Shown: piece after piece, positions 25,695 to 33,616 of the stretch
Layout of the letters: each line of letters starts with the position of its first letter
How positions within the stretch are numbered: the first letter of the stretch is position 1
Source of the DNA: Alistipes_A hominis
GTDB taxonomy: Bacteria; Bacteroidota; Bacteroidia; Bacteroidales; Rikenellaceae
NCBI RefSeq assembly: GCF_014288115.1
Contig: NZ_JACOOK010000001.1
Coordinates: 558,001-622,000, forward strand
Direction: 5' to 3'
Length of the DNA stretch: 64,000 nucleotides
Program-made: the position numbers and the translations under genes
Notes under the pieces: model-generated
The model's input: only the letters and a program-made list of their open reading frames with translations
Told to the model about the DNA's origin: nothing
Database searches by the model: none

Positions 25695-26597
25695 CTATAA
25701 CTTTTGGTTATAATAATTGATACAGAACTGTTTGAACAACTCGCAAAGGCGGCTATTGCGGCCGTGCCGCATCACGAAACTGAAACGGCGCACCACCGAC
25801 AGGTCGGCGATCTCGATCACCCGCAGCAGGTTGTGCCGCAATTCCTCGAACACGGCCTGCACCGAAACGAAGGCGACGGCATCCGACCCGTAGAGGTAGT
25901 GCTTGATGCTCTCGGTGCTGTCCAACTGCATCTCGACCGGCAGCGTCCGCAACGAAATTCCGCGCGAAGCGAGCGCCCGTTCGACGACGTCGAGCGTCCC
26001 CGATCCCGTTTCGCGGATCACCAGCGGCAGTTTCTTCAGATCGGCGGCCGCAATCTCCTCCTGCCGCAGCGAACGGTTCGACGAAGCGGTCACGAGCACC
26101 AGCTCGTCCTCCATAAACGTCTCGTAATGCAGTTGCGGATTTCCGGCATTGCCCTCGATCACCCCGAAATCGAGCTTTTCATCGGCCACCATCCGCTCGA
26201 TCAGTTCGGTATTGCCGTTGCACAGCGTCAGGCGGACTTCCGGATAACGTTTTTTGAAACGGGACAGAATGGCCGGAAGAACGTATTGCGAAATGGTCGT
26301 ACTGGCTCCGACCGCCAATTCACCGCCGAACGTCTCGCCGTCCCCGGCGAACGCGTCGTTCAGTTCGGCATACAACGCCAGCAATCGGCGGACATAGCCC
26401 AGCAGCAACTCGCCCTGCGGCGTCAGCGCGACGGCATTGCGCCGTCGGACGAAAAGCGGCACGCCGAGCTGCTTCTCCAGTTCGTTGATATGTTTAGTCA
26501 CGGCCGGCTGCGTGACGAACAGCTCGTCCGCCGCACGGGTAAAGCTGAGCCTTTCGGCCACGGCCCGGAAAACTTTCAGTCGGAAATCGGTTATCAT
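25695..26597 (-). CDS. LysR-type transcriptional regulator
   Basis: A 300-aa DNA-binding regulator. The N-terminal winged helix-turn-helix (about residues 1-65) includes LKVFRAVAERLSFTRAADEL and FVTQPAVTKHINELEKQLGV. The C-terminal periplasmic-binding-like effector domain (about 90-290) contains VGASTTISQYVLPAIL and PLVIRETGSGTLDVVE, as in the CysB/YeiE-like branch. ATG 26597 (MITDFRLKVF) is preferred to 26624, which adds a non-conserved tail. It precedes the yeiH-like transporter gene and probably controls it. The effector is unknown. Confidence 0.92.
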   Translation of the reverse strand: MITDFRLKVFRAVAERLSFTRAADELFVTQPAVTKHINELEKQLGVPLFVRRRNAVALTPQGELLLGYVRRLLALYAELNDAFAGDGETFGGELAVGASTTISQYVLPAILSRFKKRYPEVRLTLCNGNTELIERMVADEKLDFGVIEGNAGNPQLHYETFMEDELVLVTASSNRSLRQEEIAAADLKKLPLVIRETGSGTLDVVERALASRGISLRTLPVEMQLDSTESIKHYLYGSDAVAFVSVQAVFEELRHNLLRVIEIADLSVVRRFSFVMRHGRNSRLCELFKQFCINYYNQKL

Positions 26598-26833
26598 ACG
26601 ACGAATATAATACGCTTTGCGCACAAATCAAAACACGGCGGATCGATCGCACGAAAAGTCGCCGGAAGTATGAAATATCGACGCCTACGCCCAACGGAGC
26701 AACCGACTTATTAAAAAACACGGCACGGTTATGGATATTTTCCGATACAGATCCGAACACCCGGAGCCGGAACTTAATGCATGTACCGTACTCTAACCTA
26801 AAAATTACCTGTTTTGTTTCCAAATTTAGTAAG

Positions 26834-26869
26834 AAAAGCCCCGCTCCGGAATCCGGAACGGGGCTTTTT
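26834..26869 (-). terminator. glmM terminator
   Basis: Long inverted repeat (26834-26850 with 26852-26868, one mismatch) followed by T-rich sequence on the minus strand, 24 nt beyond the glmM stop. Confidence 0.75.
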
Positions 26870-26892
26870 CGATACGGGAACGGTTCCGCCGG

Positions 26893-28281
26893 TCAGCCGG
26901 CGATCACCGAACGGATATCGGCGATGATCTTTTCGGCCAACGCATCGGCCGCCGCCTCGTCGCGACTCTCGCTGTAAATGCGGATGATCGGTTCGGTATT
27001 GGATTTACGCAGGTGTACCCACTCGGTCGGGAAGTCGATCTTCACGCCGTCGATATCGTTGACCTGTTCGTGCGCATATTTCGCTTTCATCCGGCGGAGC
27101 ACGTCGTCCACGTCGATCTCGGGCGTCAGTTCGATTTTATTCTTCGAAATGTAATACGGCGGATAGGTGGCGCGCAGAGCCGACGCGCTCATCCCTTTGC
27201 GGGCGAGATGCGTCAGAAACAGCGCCACGCCGACCAACGCATCGCGTCCGTAATGGATTTCGGGATAGATCACCCCGCCGTTGCCCTCACCGCCGATCAC
27301 CGCGCCGACCTCTTTCATCTTCGTCACGACGTTCACTTCGCCGACCGCAGCGGCGTAATACCGGCAGCCGTGCCGTTCGGTCACGTCGCGCAAAGCCCGC
27401 GACGAACTCAGGTTCGACACGGTAGCCCCTTTCGTATGCGACAGCACGTAATCGGCCACGGCGACCAGCGTATACTCCTCGCCGAACATCGTCCCGTCCT
27501 CGCACACCAGCGCCAGGCGATCGACATCCGGATCGACCACGATCCCCAGATCGGCTTTTTCGGCCGGCACGCGCGCCGAAATCTCCGTCAGATTCGCCGG
27601 AATAGGCTCCGGATTGTGCGCGAAATGCCCGTCCGGAGCGCAGTTCAGTTCCACCACCTCGACGCCCAGTTCCCGGAGCAACGCGGGGATCACCACGCCG
27701 CCGACCGAATTGACCGCATCGACGACCACTTTGAAACGGGCGGCGCGGATCGCGTCCCGGTCGACCAACTTCAGGGCGAGCACCCGATCGATATGCGTCT
27801 TATCGTAACTTGTGCGATCGAGCACGTGTCCGATGCGATCCACGTCCGGGAACGTATAACCGTCCGATGCGGCGATAGCGAGCACCCGCTTGCCTTCGGC
27901 ATCGTTCAAAAATTCGCCGCGCGCATTGAGCAACTTCAGCGCATTCCACTGTTTCGGGTTGTGGCTGGCCGTCAGAATAATCCCGCCGTCGGCCCTACGG
28001 CCCGTCACGGCCACTTCGACGGTCGGCGTCGTAGCCAGACCGATATCGATCACGTCGATACCGCAACCGCACAGCGTCCCTTCGACGATCGAAGCCGCCA
28101 TTTCACCCGACAGCCGCGCGTCGCGACCGACCACGACCGTCAGTCTCTTATCACCGCTGGTCTCTTTCAGCCACTGGGCGTAGGCCGACGTAAACTTCGC
28201 CAGATCGATCGGCGTCAGGTTGTCGCCCGGCTGTCCGCCGATCGTCCCCCGTATTCCGGAAATTGATTTTATCAGTGTCAT
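26893..28281 (-). CDS. glmM: phosphoglucosamine mutase (alpha-D-phosphohexomutase family)
   Basis: Converts glucosamine-6-phosphate to glucosamine-1-phosphate for UDP-GlcNAc, needed for peptidoglycan. The 462-aa product starts MTLIKSISGIRGTIGGQPGD. It has the phosphoserine loop GGIILTASHNPKQWNALK (about residue 100), the metal loop DPDVDRLALVCEDG, the sugar-specificity loop GEGNGGVIYPEIHYGRDAL and the phosphate-binding RKSNTEPIIRIYSES near the C-terminus. This variant is the one usually annotated as GlmM in Bacteroidota; a phosphomannomutase/phosphoglucomutase activity cannot be excluded from sequence. Divergent from the nucleoside phosphorylase gene. Confidence 0.9.
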   Translation of the reverse strand: MTLIKSISGIRGTIGGQPGDNLTPIDLAKFTSAYAQWLKETSGDKRLTVVVGRDARLSGEMAASIVEGTLCGCGIDVIDIGLATTPTVEVAVTGRRADGGIILTASHNPKQWNALKLLNARGEFLNDAEGKRVLAIAASDGYTFPDVDRIGHVLDRTSYDKTHIDRVLALKLVDRDAIRAARFKVVVDAVNSVGGVVIPALLRELGVEVVELNCAPDGHFAHNPEPIPANLTEISARVPAEKADLGIVVDPDVDRLALVCEDGTMFGEEYTLVAVADYVLSHTKGATVSNLSSSRALRDVTERHGCRYYAAAVGEVNVVTKMKEVGAVIGGEGNGGVIYPEIHYGRDALVGVALFLTHLARKGMSASALRATYPPYYISKNKIELTPEIDVDDVLRRMKAKYAHEQVNDIDGVKIDFPTEWVHLRKSNTEPIIRIYSESRDEAAADALAEKIIADIRSVIAG

Positions 28282-28348
28282 AACCTATGAAATTTAACGC
28301 AAATTAATTACTTTTATAGCAATAATAAAAATCCAAAACCTGAAAACC

Positions 28349-29224
28349 ATGCGTATTATCGCCCCCTCGGAATTGATTATCAACGGCGACGGCTCGATCT
28401 TCCACCTGCATTTGAAACCGGGCCAGTTGGCCGATACCGTGATCCTCGTCGGCGATCCGGGACGGGTAGAGCAGGTCGCCGCATACTTCGACTCGGTAGA
28501 ATGCCGTGCGGAAAACCGCGAATTCGTTGCGGTGACCGGAGAGTGTTTCGGCAAACGGATGACCGTACAGTCTACCGGCATCGGCACCGACAACATCGAC
28601 ATCGTCGTCAACGAACTGGACGCGCTGGCGAATATCGACTTCGAGACCCGTACCGAAAAGGCTGAAAAAACGCGGCTGACACTCGTGCGGCTCGGAACCT
28701 GCGGCGGCATCCAGCCCGAACTGAGGATCGGCGACCTGGTGCTGTCGCGCATCTCGGCCGGCTTCGACGGGCTGCTAAATTTTTACAAAGGGCGCAACGC
28801 GGTCTGCGATCTCGAAATGGAACAGGACTTCGTCGAGCACACCGGTTGGAGCCGCTTGCTGACCGCCCCCTATTTCGTCCGTTGCTCGGATCGGCTGGCC
28901 GAACTGTTCGCCGACCGGACGGTCGAAGGCATGACGATCTCGGCCCCCGGGTTTTATGCCCCGCAGGGCCGCTTCCTGCGGCTCTCGCCGGCCGATCCGT
29001 CGCTCAACGGCAAGATCGAATCGTTCGAATACCGGGGACGACGCTTTACCAATTTCGAAATGGAAGGTTCGGCGCTGGCCGGACTGTCGCTGCTGCTGGG
29101 GCACGATGCCGCCACGATCTGCACGGTTATCGCACAGCGAGTTGCCCTCGAAATGGACACCGACTACCGGCCTTTTGTTGATAAGATGATCAAAATGTCC
29201 CTCGAAAAGCTGGCCGGATTGTAA
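28349..29224 (+). CDS. nucleoside phosphorylase (uridine phosphorylase-like)
   Basis: Cytosolic enzyme of the PNP/UDP family that cleaves nucleosides with phosphate for salvage. The 291-aa product has TVILVGDPGRVEQVAAYFD (phosphate-binding GDPGR motif), VQSTGIGTDNIDIVVNELDA, LVRLGTCGGIQPELRIGDL and a C-terminal FEMEGSALAGLSLLLG with the ribose-binding Glu-Met-Glu. These features favour uridine phosphorylase, but purine specificity cannot be excluded. It is followed after 67 nt by dnaN, which has its own -7 box. Confidence 0.9.
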   Translation: MRIIAPSELIINGDGSIFHLHLKPGQLADTVILVGDPGRVEQVAAYFDSVECRAENREFVAVTGECFGKRMTVQSTGIGTDNIDIVVNELDALANIDFETRTEKAEKTRLTLVRLGTCGGIQPELRIGDLVLSRISAGFDGLLNFYKGRNAVCDLEMEQDFVEHTGWSRLLTAPYFVRCSDRLAELFADRTVEGMTISAPGFYAPQGRFLRLSPADPSLNGKIESFEYRGRRFTNFEMEGSALAGLSLLLGHDAATICTVIAQRVALEMDTDYRPFVDKMIKMSLEKLAGL

Positions 29225-29234
29225 TTTTTTGAAT

Positions 29235-29242
29235 TATCTTTG
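29235..29242 (+). promoter_or_regulatory. -7 box of dnaN
   Basis: TATCTTTG, 49 nt before ATG 29292; -33 element weak. Confidence 0.5.
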
Positions 29243-29291
29243 AAGTTGGAATTTGGTTCAAATGCATATAAAACACTAAAATGTATAACAT

Positions 29292-30419
29292 ATGAAATTC
29301 GTCGTATCTTCTACCGCGCTGCTGAACGTGCTGCAAACCTCGAGTAAAGTCGTCAGCAACAAAAACACGCTGCCCATTCTGGACAACTTCCTGTTCGACC
29401 TGAAGGAAGGCGTCCTCAAAATCACCGCTTCGGATCTGGAAACCACGCTGATCGGATCGCTGAAAGTGGACAATATGGAAGAAGAAGGACTGATCGCCGT
29501 CCCGGTAAAACTGATGCTCGACTCGCTGAAAGAGTTCTCGGAACAGCCGCTGACGATCGAAGCCAACGAATCGACCTGGGAGATCCAGGTAAGCTGGAAA
29601 ACCGGTAAGCTGACCATTCCCGGCACTTCGGGGCTGAGCTATCCGAACCTGCCGGAACTGAATCCGGAATCCCGCCGGGAACTCGACGCCGACGCGGACA
29701 TGTTGCTTACGGGCATCAACAAAACGATCTTCGCGACGGCCGACGACGAACTGCGTCCGGTGATGAACGGCGTCTACATCAACATCGAATCGCAGAGCAT
29801 TACGTTCGTGGCGACCGACGCGCACAAGCTCGTCAAATACGTATCGCCGATCGAAACCGAAATCGCCGCCTCGTTCATCCTGCCGAAAAAACCGGCCAAC
29901 CTGCTGCGCAGTATGCTGGGTAAAGAAGACGAAAGTATCCGCATGGAATTCGACGACAAAAACGTGACGTTCCGGCTGAAAAGCCATACGCTGATCTGCC
30001 GGCTGATCGAAGGCAACTACCCGAACTACAACGCCGTCATCCCGAGCAACAACCCGAATCACGTGCGGGTCGACCGCGTCGAGCTGCTCAACGGCATCCG
30101 CCGCGTGGCCGTCTGCTCGAACCAATCTACGAACCTGATCAAGATGGACATCGAATCGAGCACGATCAACCTGACGGCGCAGGACCTGGACTTTTCGGTA
30201 TCGGCCCAAGAATCGCTGGCCTGCGAGTACGAAGGAGAGGCTATCTCGATCGGTTTCAAATCGACTTTCCTCGTCGAGATTCTGGCGAATATCGATACGC
30301 AAAACGTCGTGCTGGAGCTGGCTGACTCGACCCGCGCCGGAGTGTTCAAACCCATTTACGACGAAGCGCCGGCCACCGACACGCTGATGCTGCTGATGCC
30401 GATGATGATCAACGCATAA
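29292..30419 (+). CDS. dnaN: DNA polymerase III beta sliding clamp
   Basis: The clamp ring tethers the replicative polymerase to DNA. The 375-aa product starts MKFVVSSTALLNVLQTSSKV and shows NTLPILDNFLFDLKEGVLKI, DLETTLIGSLKV, LRPVMNGVYINIESQ, FVATDAHKLVKYV and the C-terminal ATDTLMLLMPMMI in place of the usual PMR-type ending. Three clamp domains of about 120 residues fit the length. dnaA is not nearby, so this is not an origin-type cluster. The exonuclease gene that follows may be cotranscribed. Confidence 0.97.
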   Translation: MKFVVSSTALLNVLQTSSKVVSNKNTLPILDNFLFDLKEGVLKITASDLETTLIGSLKVDNMEEEGLIAVPVKLMLDSLKEFSEQPLTIEANESTWEIQVSWKTGKLTIPGTSGLSYPNLPELNPESRRELDADADMLLTGINKTIFATADDELRPVMNGVYINIESQSITFVATDAHKLVKYVSPIETEIAASFILPKKPANLLRSMLGKEDESIRMEFDDKNVTFRLKSHTLICRLIEGNYPNYNAVIPSNNPNHVRVDRVELLNGIRRVAVCSNQSTNLIKMDIESSTINLTAQDLDFSVSAQESLACEYEGEAISIGFKSTFLVEILANIDTQNVVLELADSTRAGVFKPIYDEAPATDTLMLLMPMMINA

Positions 30420-30517
30420 CCGAATCTGCGGCACGGACATCCCCCCGCGGCGTACCCGCAGGAAAGTCCGTGCCGTATTATATACGTACCTGAGACACGG
30501 AAAACAACGCGCACCCC

Positions 30518-31291
30518 ATGAAACTGAATCTGAAAAATCCGATCGTCTTCTTCGACCTCGAAACGACCGGAGTCGATCCTGCCAAAGACCGGATCGTCGA
30601 AATATCGCTCGCAAAAGTAATGCCCGACGGCAGCCAGGAGACCAAAACCCGCCGGCTGAACCCGGAGATGCACATTCCCGAAGCGGCATCGGCCATCCAC
30701 CATATCTACGACCAGGACGTAGCCGACTGTCCGACTTTCCAGATGATCGCCAAATCGCTGTGGAGCTACATCGAAGGATGCGACTTGGCCGGATACAATT
30801 CCAACAAGTTCGACATCCCGGTGCTGGTCGAAGAGTTCCTGCGAGCCGGTATAGACGTCGACCTGAAAAAACGCCGTTTCATCGACGTGCAGAACATTTT
30901 CCACAAGATGGAACAACGCACGCTGGTCGCCGCATACAAATTCTACTGCCAGAAAGACCTGACCGAAGCCCACTCGGCCGAAGCCGATACGCTGGCCACC
31001 CTGGAAGTGTTGCAAGCCCAGCTCGACCGTTACCCCGACGACCTGAAAAACGACATCGGTTTTCTGGCCGAATTTTCGTGCCGCGACCAAAACGTCGACT
31101 ATGCCGGACGTATCGTATACAACGACAAGGGAGTCGAAGTGTTCAATTTCGGCAAGCACAAAGGCAGGTCCGTGTCGGAAGTGTTCCGAACGGAACCGAG
31201 TTATTACTTGTGGATGATGAACGGCGATTTCCCGCAGTATACGAAAAAAGTCATCACGGCGATCCGCCTGCGGGACATCAATGGCAAATAA
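30518..31291 (+). CDS. DnaQ-like 3'-5' exonuclease
   Basis: A DEDD-family exonuclease resembling the epsilon subunit of DNA polymerase III. The 257-aa product has Exo I IVFFDLETTGVDPAKDRIVE (about residues 9-28), Exo II GYNSNKFDIPVLVEEF (about 93-108) and Exo III EAHSAEADTLATLEVL (about 151-166), with His-x4-Asp spacing. A C-terminal extension contains VFNFGKHKGRSVSEVF, a small domain often attached to such nucleases in Bacteroidota. It follows dnaN by about 100 nt in the same direction, consistent with a replication or proofreading role; repair is an alternative. Confidence 0.92.
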   Translation: MKLNLKNPIVFFDLETTGVDPAKDRIVEISLAKVMPDGSQETKTRRLNPEMHIPEAASAIHHIYDQDVADCPTFQMIAKSLWSYIEGCDLAGYNSNKFDIPVLVEEFLRAGIDVDLKKRRFIDVQNIFHKMEQRTLVAAYKFYCQKDLTEAHSAEADTLATLEVLQAQLDRYPDDLKNDIGFLAEFSCRDQNVDYAGRIVYNDKGVEVFNFGKHKGRSVSEVFRTEPSYYLWMMNGDFPQYTKKVITAIRLRDINGK

Positions 31292-31353
31292 CGGAACCAG
31301 CCACGAATAAACGCAATCCTTTACGCATTCCGGCGGCATTTTCCCGAAAACGG

Positions 31354-31384
31354 TTTGCAGATAAGGAATAAAGCGCTATATTTG
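31354..31384 (+). promoter_or_regulatory. promoter of tRNA-Leu(CAA)
   Basis: TTTG at 31354-31357 and TATATTTG at 31377-31384 are 19 nt apart, 19 nt before the tRNA. Confidence 0.65.
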
Positions 31385-31403
31385 CACTCTCGAAACACAT
31401 CTT

Positions 31404-31485
31404 GCCCGGATGGCGGAATAGGTAGACGCGCTGGTCTCAAACACCAGTGGAGCAATCCGTGCCGGTTCGATCCCGGCTCCGGGTA
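31404..31485 (+). tRNA. tRNA-Leu (anticodon CAA)
   Basis: A class II tRNA with acceptor GCCCGGA/TCCGGGT (first pair G-T), anticodon stem CTGGT/ACCAG around loop CTCAAAC (anticodon CAA), an extended variable arm TGGAGCAATCCGT and T arm GCCGGTTCGATCCCGGC. Discriminator A; CCA not encoded. Confidence 0.96.
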
Positions 31486-31489
31486 CTTT

Positions 31490-31530
31490 TAAGGCTTCGA
31501 ATAATTGATATTCAATTATTCGAAGCCTTA
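31490..31530 (+). terminator. tRNA-Leu terminator
   Basis: A 19-bp perfect stem (31490-31508 with 31512-31530, loop TAT) immediately after the tRNA, followed by a moderately T-rich stretch. Confidence 0.8.
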
Positions 31531-31698
31531 ATTTCATTTTACACATTCACAACTTCGCCCGTTTTTTTGTAAAGTTGATAATTGTTCCGGCAATTATGCG
31601 CTGTTCCTTCCGTTTATACCTATGTTACGAGTCCTTTTCTCTGCAGATAAAGAAAACGCGGAACCGGAACAGATGCAGAATACCACATTGCGAAAAAT

Positions 31699-31733
31699 AA
31701 AAGCCATGAAATCACATTCGATTCATGGCTTTT
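31699..31733 (-). terminator. hairpin downstream of the Cys-rich mini-protein gene
   Basis: A 12-bp stem (31699-31710 with 31722-31733) with T-rich sequence following on the minus strand, 55 nt beyond the stop at 31789. The interval 31531-31698 holds no recognisable gene. Confidence 0.6.
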
Positions 31734-31788
31734 ATATTGAAACAGCGGCAAAAATAAGGATTTTTCGCTCTTTCAGATTCCGTTCATG

Positions 31789-32040
31789 TTATTTCCGCCG
31801 GATCATCGTCACCCGCGAAATACTCTCGTCGCAACCGGACACGGAAACGTTCGTCGTAATTTTCCCATCGTTGGCGGGAGTAATCCTGATGTCGATGCGA
31901 CATCCGCTTTCGGCATGTTCGTTGCACAAAAAAACATTGCAGTTCGGAGCCCAAACGGCCGTCGTATCCGGCCTGCGACATCTGATTCCCAGCTGGTTTC
32001 CTCCTTCGTGAGGACAACCCGGAATAATACATTTTTCCAT
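31789..32040 (-). CDS. cysteine-rich mini-protein, probable zinc binder
   Basis: An 83-aa protein starting MEKCIIPGCPHEGGNQLGIR. Cysteines and histidines occur as CIIPGCPHEG, IRCRRPD, PNCNVFLCNEHAESGC and SGCDE, the pairing expected of one or two structural zinc sites. The tail is a basic beta-like stretch ending RVTMIRRK. No family is recognised. It lies between a tRNA-Leu gene and a DNA methyltransferase gene on the same strand, but 338 nt separates it from the latter, so shared function is speculative. Its own downstream hairpin supports a real transcript. Confidence 0.6.
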   Translation of the reverse strand: MEKCIIPGCPHEGGNQLGIRCRRPDTTAVWAPNCNVFLCNEHAESGCRIDIRITPANDGKITTNVSVSGCDESISRVTMIRRK

Positions 32041-32378
32041 AATATATTCTATTTTGGTTAGTGTGAATTGAATTGCACCGATTCTTCCGGCCGGACCCGT
32101 CTCCTACCGGAGTCCGGTTATAAACTTTTTGTTACAAATTTATGAATTATATTGTTATTAGATTCCAAAAATATTCGTTTTTTCGACCGTTTCGACTCCG
32201 GTACAATATTCTCGTTGAAGGATATACGCACGGAATCGTCCCGCAATCCAACCGATACGGGATGATTCGATCTTTCAAATACGGATTCAGGATATTTCGG
32301 AACTTCTCATTCGTTTTCGAAGTCCGGCTGTCCGCACTTTAATTCAGTGTATTCGTTCCGGATTCAATGCGCCGCGAT
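32041..32378. other. AT-rich spacer without recognised gene
   Basis: Open frames here (for example plus 32142-32342) have composition unlike protein and no start signals. No hairpin or repeat stands out. Confidence 0.5.
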
Positions 32379-33197
32379 TCACTCTTTAATCTCCACGTCC
32401 AACCGTTCGCTCACCATCTCGCAATATTCCGGAATAATTTCGATTCCGATCGCATTCCGGTTCATTCTTTTGGCAACAAGAAGCGTCGTACCGGAACCCA
32501 TGAACGGATCCAGCACGCAATCGCCCTCCCGAGTAAACAGCTTAATGAACCACTCGGGCAGTTCTTCGGGAAAGGCCGCGCTGTGATTTTTGTTATTGCA
32601 CTCGGTGGCCAGATGCAGCACGTTGGTCGGATAGGCTTTGTCCCGGTTGATCCAGTTGGATATGTTTTTACCGAAGCCGCTGCCCACTTTCGAATTATCC
32701 CTGCTTTTGTCGATTTCGGAAAGGTTCTTGAGCCTCGATTTCGCCCAATCGCCCATCGGCACCATCACCTCCTCCTGGTACATATTGAATTTTTTCTCCT
32801 TATTGAACTGAAGCAACCGTTCCCACGAATCGCGGAACCGGTTCGGCCATTTGCCCGGATACGAATTCTTCTTATGCCAGATAAACTCTTCGGTCCAAAT
32901 CCAGCCTTGCTGCCGCATCGCCAGGATCAGTTGCATGACATAGATACTGCGTTCGCCGTTCACGACTTTTTCTTTAATATTCAGGATAAAAGTCCCCGTA
33001 GGCTTCAGCACCCGCAGCAACTCTGCCGAGATCGGCAAAAACCACTCGACGTACCGGTCGGGATGGATCCCTCCGTAAGTTTTTTTCCGTTGATCCGCGT
33101 AAGGTGGGGATGTTACGATCAAATCGACCGAATTGTCCGGAATCTTTTTTAATCTTTCTGCGCTGTCGTCCCGGTATATATCAATTATAACACTCAT
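32379..33197 (-). CDS. site-specific DNA methyltransferase, beta class (N4-C or N6-A), apparently solitary
   Basis: A 272-aa enzyme with the amino-methyltransferase catalytic motif SVDLIVTSPPYADQRKKTYG (motif IV, about residues 23-42) ahead of the SAM-binding motif DCVLDPFMGSGTTLLVAKRM (motif I, near residue 225), the order of beta-class enzymes. TSPPY is common in N4-cytosine methylases, but N6-adenine activity cannot be excluded. No restriction endonuclease or specificity gene adjoins it, so it is either an orphan regulator of DNA methylation or the remnant of a restriction system. A good -33/-7 promoter lies just upstream. Confidence 0.9.
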   Translation of the reverse strand: MSVIIDIYRDDSAERLKKIPDNSVDLIVTSPPYADQRKKTYGGIHPDRYVEWFLPISAELLRVLKPTGTFILNIKEKVVNGERSIYVMQLILAMRQQGWIWTEEFIWHKKNSYPGKWPNRFRDSWERLLQFNKEKKFNMYQEEVMVPMGDWAKSRLKNLSEIDKSRDNSKVGSGFGKNISNWINRDKAYPTNVLHLATECNNKNHSAAFPEELPEWFIKLFTREGDCVLDPFMGSGTTLLVAKRMNRNAIGIEIIPEYCEMVSERLDVEIKE

Positions 33198-33214
33198 AAC
33201 GCTTAATTATGCGA

Positions 33215-33246
33215 CAAAGTTACAAAATTTACACGAGTGTCCCAAA
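33215..33246 (-). promoter_or_regulatory. promoter of the DNA methyltransferase gene
   Basis: The minus strand shows TTTG (33246-33243) and TAACTTTG (33222-33215), 20 nt apart. The box ends 17 nt before ATG 33197. Confidence 0.6.
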
Positions 33247-33616
33247 ACGAATCATCTGATTTATACACACTGATAATCAAACGATTTACCACCTCAAACA
33301 AGCAGTCCTTCCGTCTAAATTCACCATAAATCGGCCCGGAAGGCACAGCCGGCCGCCGGACGGCAAAAAATCGACCGCAGCGTGGTACGGATCAAAAGAC
33401 GTCAACAAATATGGCAATACGCGAAAGCCGGAAAAGGGGAAAAATGTCAGTCGGTCTTTTCGAAATCCCGAGAAAGAGAAACAGTTCGTTGAAAACAGGG
33501 ATCATCCCGATACCGACGGATTCGGTTCTCCGGATCGCACGATACCGAACCAGAACAGGCTGTCCCGGCACGGTATCGCCCGGATAGCAAAGCGAAGCCG
33601 TTTTCGAAGAACGCCT
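33247..33616. other. spacer downstream of the acyltransferase gene
   Basis: No supported gene in 370 bases; a minus-strand frame that runs out of the acyltransferase region has no protein-like features. No terminator hairpin was found. Confidence 0.5.

Noticed and set aside
29190..30689. 499-codon minus-strand frame
   Set aside because: Covers dnaN in antisense. dnaN is unmistakable on the plus strand.
32142..32342. 66-codon plus-strand frame between mini-protein and methylase
   Set aside because: AT-rich chance frame with no start context or recognisable features.
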